Assembly (NCBI RefSeq): GCF_020687785.1
Contig: NZ_JAJEWI010000012.1
Span: 45,896-109,895, forward strand
Source: Sphingopyxis yananensis
GTDB lineage: Bacteria; Pseudomonadota; Alphaproteobacteria; Sphingomonadales; Sphingomonadaceae
Length of the DNA stretch: 64,000 nucleotides
Reading direction: 5' to 3'
In this document: positions 61,996-64,000 of the stretch, one piece after another
Layout: each line of letters starts with the position of its first letter
How positions within the stretch are numbered: position 1 is the stretch's first letter
The notes under the pieces: model-generated
Database searches by the model: none
What the model was told of the DNA's origin: nothing
The model's input: the letters and a program-made list of their open reading frames with translations, nothing else
Position numbers and translations under genes: made by a program

Positions 61996-62529
61996 ATGGC
62001 ATATACACTGCAACAATTGTCCGATTTCCACGATATTCAAACATTGAAGCATCGTTATTTTCGGGCCATCGACACCGCCGATATGGCCTTGTTGTCGACC
62101 TTGTTTACCGACGATATCACCGTGGATTATCGCAGCGATGGTTATCGCGTTCAATTGGCTGGTCATGCCAATATGATGGAGTTTCTGGCCAGCAGCTTCA
62201 ACTCGGACTCCTTGGCGATGCACCACGGCCATATGCCCGATATTCAATTGACCGGCGACACCACCGCAACCGGCATCTGGTATTTGGAAGATATTTTTAT
62301 CGACCTGAAAAGCCGGAATCACTGCATCGGAACAGCCATTTACAAAGATCGCTATCGCAAAGTCGCCAACAGCTGGAAAATTGCCCATACCGAATATGAT
62401 CGGGTGATCGAATTGAACCAGCCGCTGGACGATAATATTACGGTGACATCCCATTATCTGGCCAAACATGGCCTGAAGCCCGAAGAGCGCAAAGATATCT
62501 CCCACCTCATCCAATGGAAGGCTGGTTAA
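61996..62529 (+). CDS. BaiE/Hsh2-like bile-acid 7-hydroxysteroid dehydratase
   Basis: SnoaL-fold protein of 177 residues with strong likeness to clostridial BaiE as remembered: LKHRYFRAID, MHHGHMPDIQ, TATGIWYLEDIFI, YKDRYRKVANSWKI. The five residues I recall as the BaiE active site all have counterparts: Tyr21, Asp26, His76, Asp99 and Arg136. BaiE, and Hsh2 in Sphingobium sp. Chol11, remove water from the 7-hydroxyl of 3-oxo bile acids to give Delta4,6-dienones. It lies 1 bp after the SRPBCC gene in the rightward steroid operon. Confidence 0.8.
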   Translation: MAYTLQQLSDFHDIQTLKHRYFRAIDTADMALLSTLFTDDITVDYRSDGYRVQLAGHANMMEFLASSFNSDSLAMHHGHMPDIQLTGDTTATGIWYLEDIFIDLKSRNHCIGTAIYKDRYRKVANSWKIAHTEYDRVIELNQPLDDNITVTSHYLAKHGLKPEERKDISHLIQWKAG

Positions 62530-62561
62530 GTCCGGCTCGTTGATAAACGAAGATTATATTG

Positions 62562-62591
62562 GGGTTGAACGGGCTAGGCTATGTTCAACCC
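62562..62591. promoter_or_regulatory. hairpin before the aldo/keto reductase gene
   Basis: GGGTTGAAC (62562-62570) is exactly inverted as GTTCAACCC (62583-62591), 9-bp stem with 12-nt loop. It ends 3 bp before the GGAG ribosome site of the next gene. It lacks a T-run, so it is more likely an operator or a translational stem than a terminator. Confidence 0.45.
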
Positions 62592-62603
62592 TCGGAGATG
62601 AAG

Positions 62604-63572
62604 ATGTTAGATAAAGTCACCCTTGGCAAAACGGATTTGACCGTCAGCCGTCTTTGCTATGGCACCAACATGCTGGGCTGGATGCTGGATCAAGGCGCCT
62701 CCAATGCCATTCTCGATAGCTTTGCTGCGCAGGGCGGCAATTTCATCGACACCGCCCGTTCCTATGGCGACTGGATGCCCGACGCGCCCATCGGCGCAAG
62801 CGAGCGCGCCATTGGTTCGTGGCTAAAAGGCCAAAAGCGGGACGATTTTGTCATTGCGACAAAGGGCGGCTTTTTCGATATGCGCGTTGGCGATTATCGC
62901 AACCGCGTCACCCCCGCCGATCTGGAGGCCGATCTGTCGCAAAGCCTCGACCATCTGGGCATCGACACTATCGACCTATATTTCGTCCATATGGACAATC
63001 CAGACGCCCCCGTTGAACCGATCATCGACGCGCTGATTGCCCACCGCCAAGCCGGACGCATTCGTCATTTTGCGGCGTCCAACTGGTCGGCCAGCCGCTT
63101 GCAAGCCGCCAATGCTTATGCCGCATCCTTGGGCAAAGCCGGTTTTGTGGCATCGGAAACATTCTGGGGCTTGGCCCTGCCAGATGTCGCGGCAGCGGCC
63201 CAGCAAGGCTATGTGCATCATTATGAAGGCGAATATGAAGCCATTCATGCCGATGGCCTGCCGATCATCGCTTATGCTGCGCAAAGCGGCGGCTATTTCA
63301 CCAAATTGGAAAAAGACGCGGATGTCATCGGCGAACAATTGGCGGCGCGCTATGCCAATCCCGCCAATGCGCGCCGCTTTGCCGTGGCCAAAGGTTTGGC
63401 AGAAACGCATGGCCGCACCATCAATGAAGTGGTGTTGGCCTATTTGCTGAACCAGCCGCACCAAACCGTGCCCATCTTTGGTGCGTCCAGTGTCGATCAA
63501 CTGAACGCCAGCATCAAGGCCGCGACCTTGGTCTTGACCGCCGACGAACTGGCCCAGTTGAAAAGCGCTTAA
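62604..63572 (+). CDS. aldo/keto reductase
   Basis: NAD(P)H aldo/keto reductase of 322 residues with the family tetrad: Asp and Tyr in FIDTARSYGDW, Lys in IATKGGFF, His in FVHMDN. The C-terminal GASSVDQL fits the NADP-binding end. ATG at 62604 has GGAG six bases upstream; the TTG-started longer frame is rejected. It may reduce a 3-oxo steroid or a small aldehyde. Its stop codon overlaps the stop of the convergent gene by two bases. Confidence 0.85.
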   Translation: MLDKVTLGKTDLTVSRLCYGTNMLGWMLDQGASNAILDSFAAQGGNFIDTARSYGDWMPDAPIGASERAIGSWLKGQKRDDFVIATKGGFFDMRVGDYRNRVTPADLEADLSQSLDHLGIDTIDLYFVHMDNPDAPVEPIIDALIAHRQAGRIRHFAASNWSASRLQAANAYAASLGKAGFVASETFWGLALPDVAAAAQQGYVHHYEGEYEAIHADGLPIIAYAAQSGGYFTKLEKDADVIGEQLAARYANPANARRFAVAKGLAETHGRTINEVVLAYLLNQPHQTVPIFGASSVDQLNASIKAATLVLTADELAQLKSA

Positions 63573-64000
63573 CGATTGGCTTTTGCCCGAGCGATGGCGG
63601 CACGCATCCCGTCCACCGCTTGGGCAACACGCTGTGTCCGTGTTTCCGTGCCAATGGCATGATTGCGCGGCAATTCGACGCTGATCGGACAATCTTGCGG
63701 CAAGGCCGCGACAAAGGCCGCCAGATCAAAAACCCCTTCCCCTGCCAACATGCGTGCGGTGGAGGCTTCTTCATCAAAAGTGGGGGCCGCACAAATCGCA
63801 GGTCCATCACATAATTGGGCATATAGGATCATATCGGCGGGCGCCGCCGCCAGTTCGGCCACGCTTCCGCCAGAACGCATCAAATGCAACAGGTCCACAT
63901 TCACGCCCACACGCTGGGGCCGTCCGACTGCCTGCACCAACGCCAGCGCCGCTGAAAGGGATGGGATTTGCGATACCGGATAAAATTCCAGCGCAACGCC
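63569..64000 (-). CDS. sugar phosphate isomerase/epimerase-like TIM barrel (5' end beyond window)
   Basis: The C-terminal 143 residues of a minus-strand protein; the start is outside the right edge. RVGVNVDLLHLMRSGGS, ILYAQLCDGPA and CPISVELPRNHA fit the xylose-isomerase-like TIM barrel (AP-endonuclease 2) family with metal ligands Asp, His and Glu. Its stop overlaps the aldo/keto reductase stop. Function unknown. Confidence 0.75.
   Translation of the reverse strand, partial: GVALEFYPVSQIPSLSAALALVQAVGRPQRVGVNVDLLHLMRSGGSVAELAAAPADMILYAQLCDGPAICAAPTFDEEASTARMLAGEGVFDLAAFVAALPQDCPISVELPRNHAIGTETRTQRVAQAVDGMRAAIARAKANR

Noticed and set aside
1..64000. Mobile elements, CRISPR arrays, tRNA and rRNA genes
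   Set aside because: No transposase or integrase frame, no regularly spaced repeats, no cloverleaf-like or rRNA-like stretch was recognised by eye; a tRNAscan or IS search was not possible.

Overview
The window looks like a piece of an alphaproteobacterial, most likely sphingomonad, replicon. The clues are the gene families (TonB receptor with a VVTATK-type TonB box, many SDRs, SnoaL-like proteins, EthD-like protein), the phenylalanine/homogentisate operon layout and the codon style. The left edge cuts a ParA-type partition ATPase with an N-terminal helix-turn-helix domain and its own promoter/operator, a form typical of plasmids and chromids, so the DNA may be a megaplasmid or chromid; this is an inference from one partial gene. 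No rRNA, tRNA, CRISPR array or insertion sequence was seen.

Layout. (1) 1-845: parA, partial. (2) 1060-6366: phhA-hppD-hmgA-fahA, the phenylalanine-tyrosine-homogentisate route to fumarate and acetoacetate, divergent from an Lrp/AsnC regulator with a perfect inverted repeat between them. (3) 6411-15041: an epoxide hydrolase, a large exported TPR-CHAT protein, and cysD-cysNC-cysQ for sulfate activation. (4) 15126-36402: a steroid-related accessory region with LuxR- and TetR-type regulators, two classes of 3-ketosteroid dehydrogenase, a TonB receptor, several SDRs, a hormone-sensitive-lipase-type esterase, two tandem Lrp regulators, an Old Yellow Enzyme, a Baeyer-Villiger monooxygenase, a BaiH/FadH-like flavin/iron-sulfur enone reductase and SnoaL-fold proteins. 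(5) 36468-63572: a compact steroid-nucleus catabolic locus built as two divergent operons that share one 131-bp control region (53544-53674). The left arm (18 genes) carries hsaC, ipdA, ipdB, ipdC, echA20, four acyl-CoA dehydrogenases, fadA6, ipdF, a MaoC hydratase, a true ketosteroid isomerase, a thiolase and fadD3. The right arm (11 genes) carries hsaA, hsaD, hsaE, hsaG, hsaF, a flavodoxin-like FMN reductase, a Kst4D-type dehydrogenase, an SDR, an SRPBCC protein, a BaiE/Hsh2-like bile-acid 7-dehydratase and an aldo/keto reductase. (6) 63569-64000: a partial xylose-isomerase-like TIM barrel protein.

How the genes fit together. Ketosteroid isomerase, Delta1- and Delta4-dehydrogenases and hydroxysteroid SDRs would oxidise the A ring. 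HsaA with an FMN reductase hydroxylates the secosteroid phenol, HsaC opens the catechol, HsaD cuts the product, and HsaE-F-G turn the dienoate into pyruvate and propionyl-CoA (or acetyl-CoA). The remaining C/D-ring acid (HIP) is activated by FadD3 and dismantled by IpdF, FadE30-type enzyme, IpdC, EchA20, IpdAB, FadE31/32 and FadA6 homologues. The BaiE-like dehydratase with all five active-site residues points to bile acids (7-hydroxysteroids) as substrates. The 9-alpha-hydroxylase KshAB and side-chain aldolase genes are not in the window. Gene symbols for the hsa/ipd/fad genes follow the Mycobacterium nomenclature by resemblance, from memory, not by a database search.
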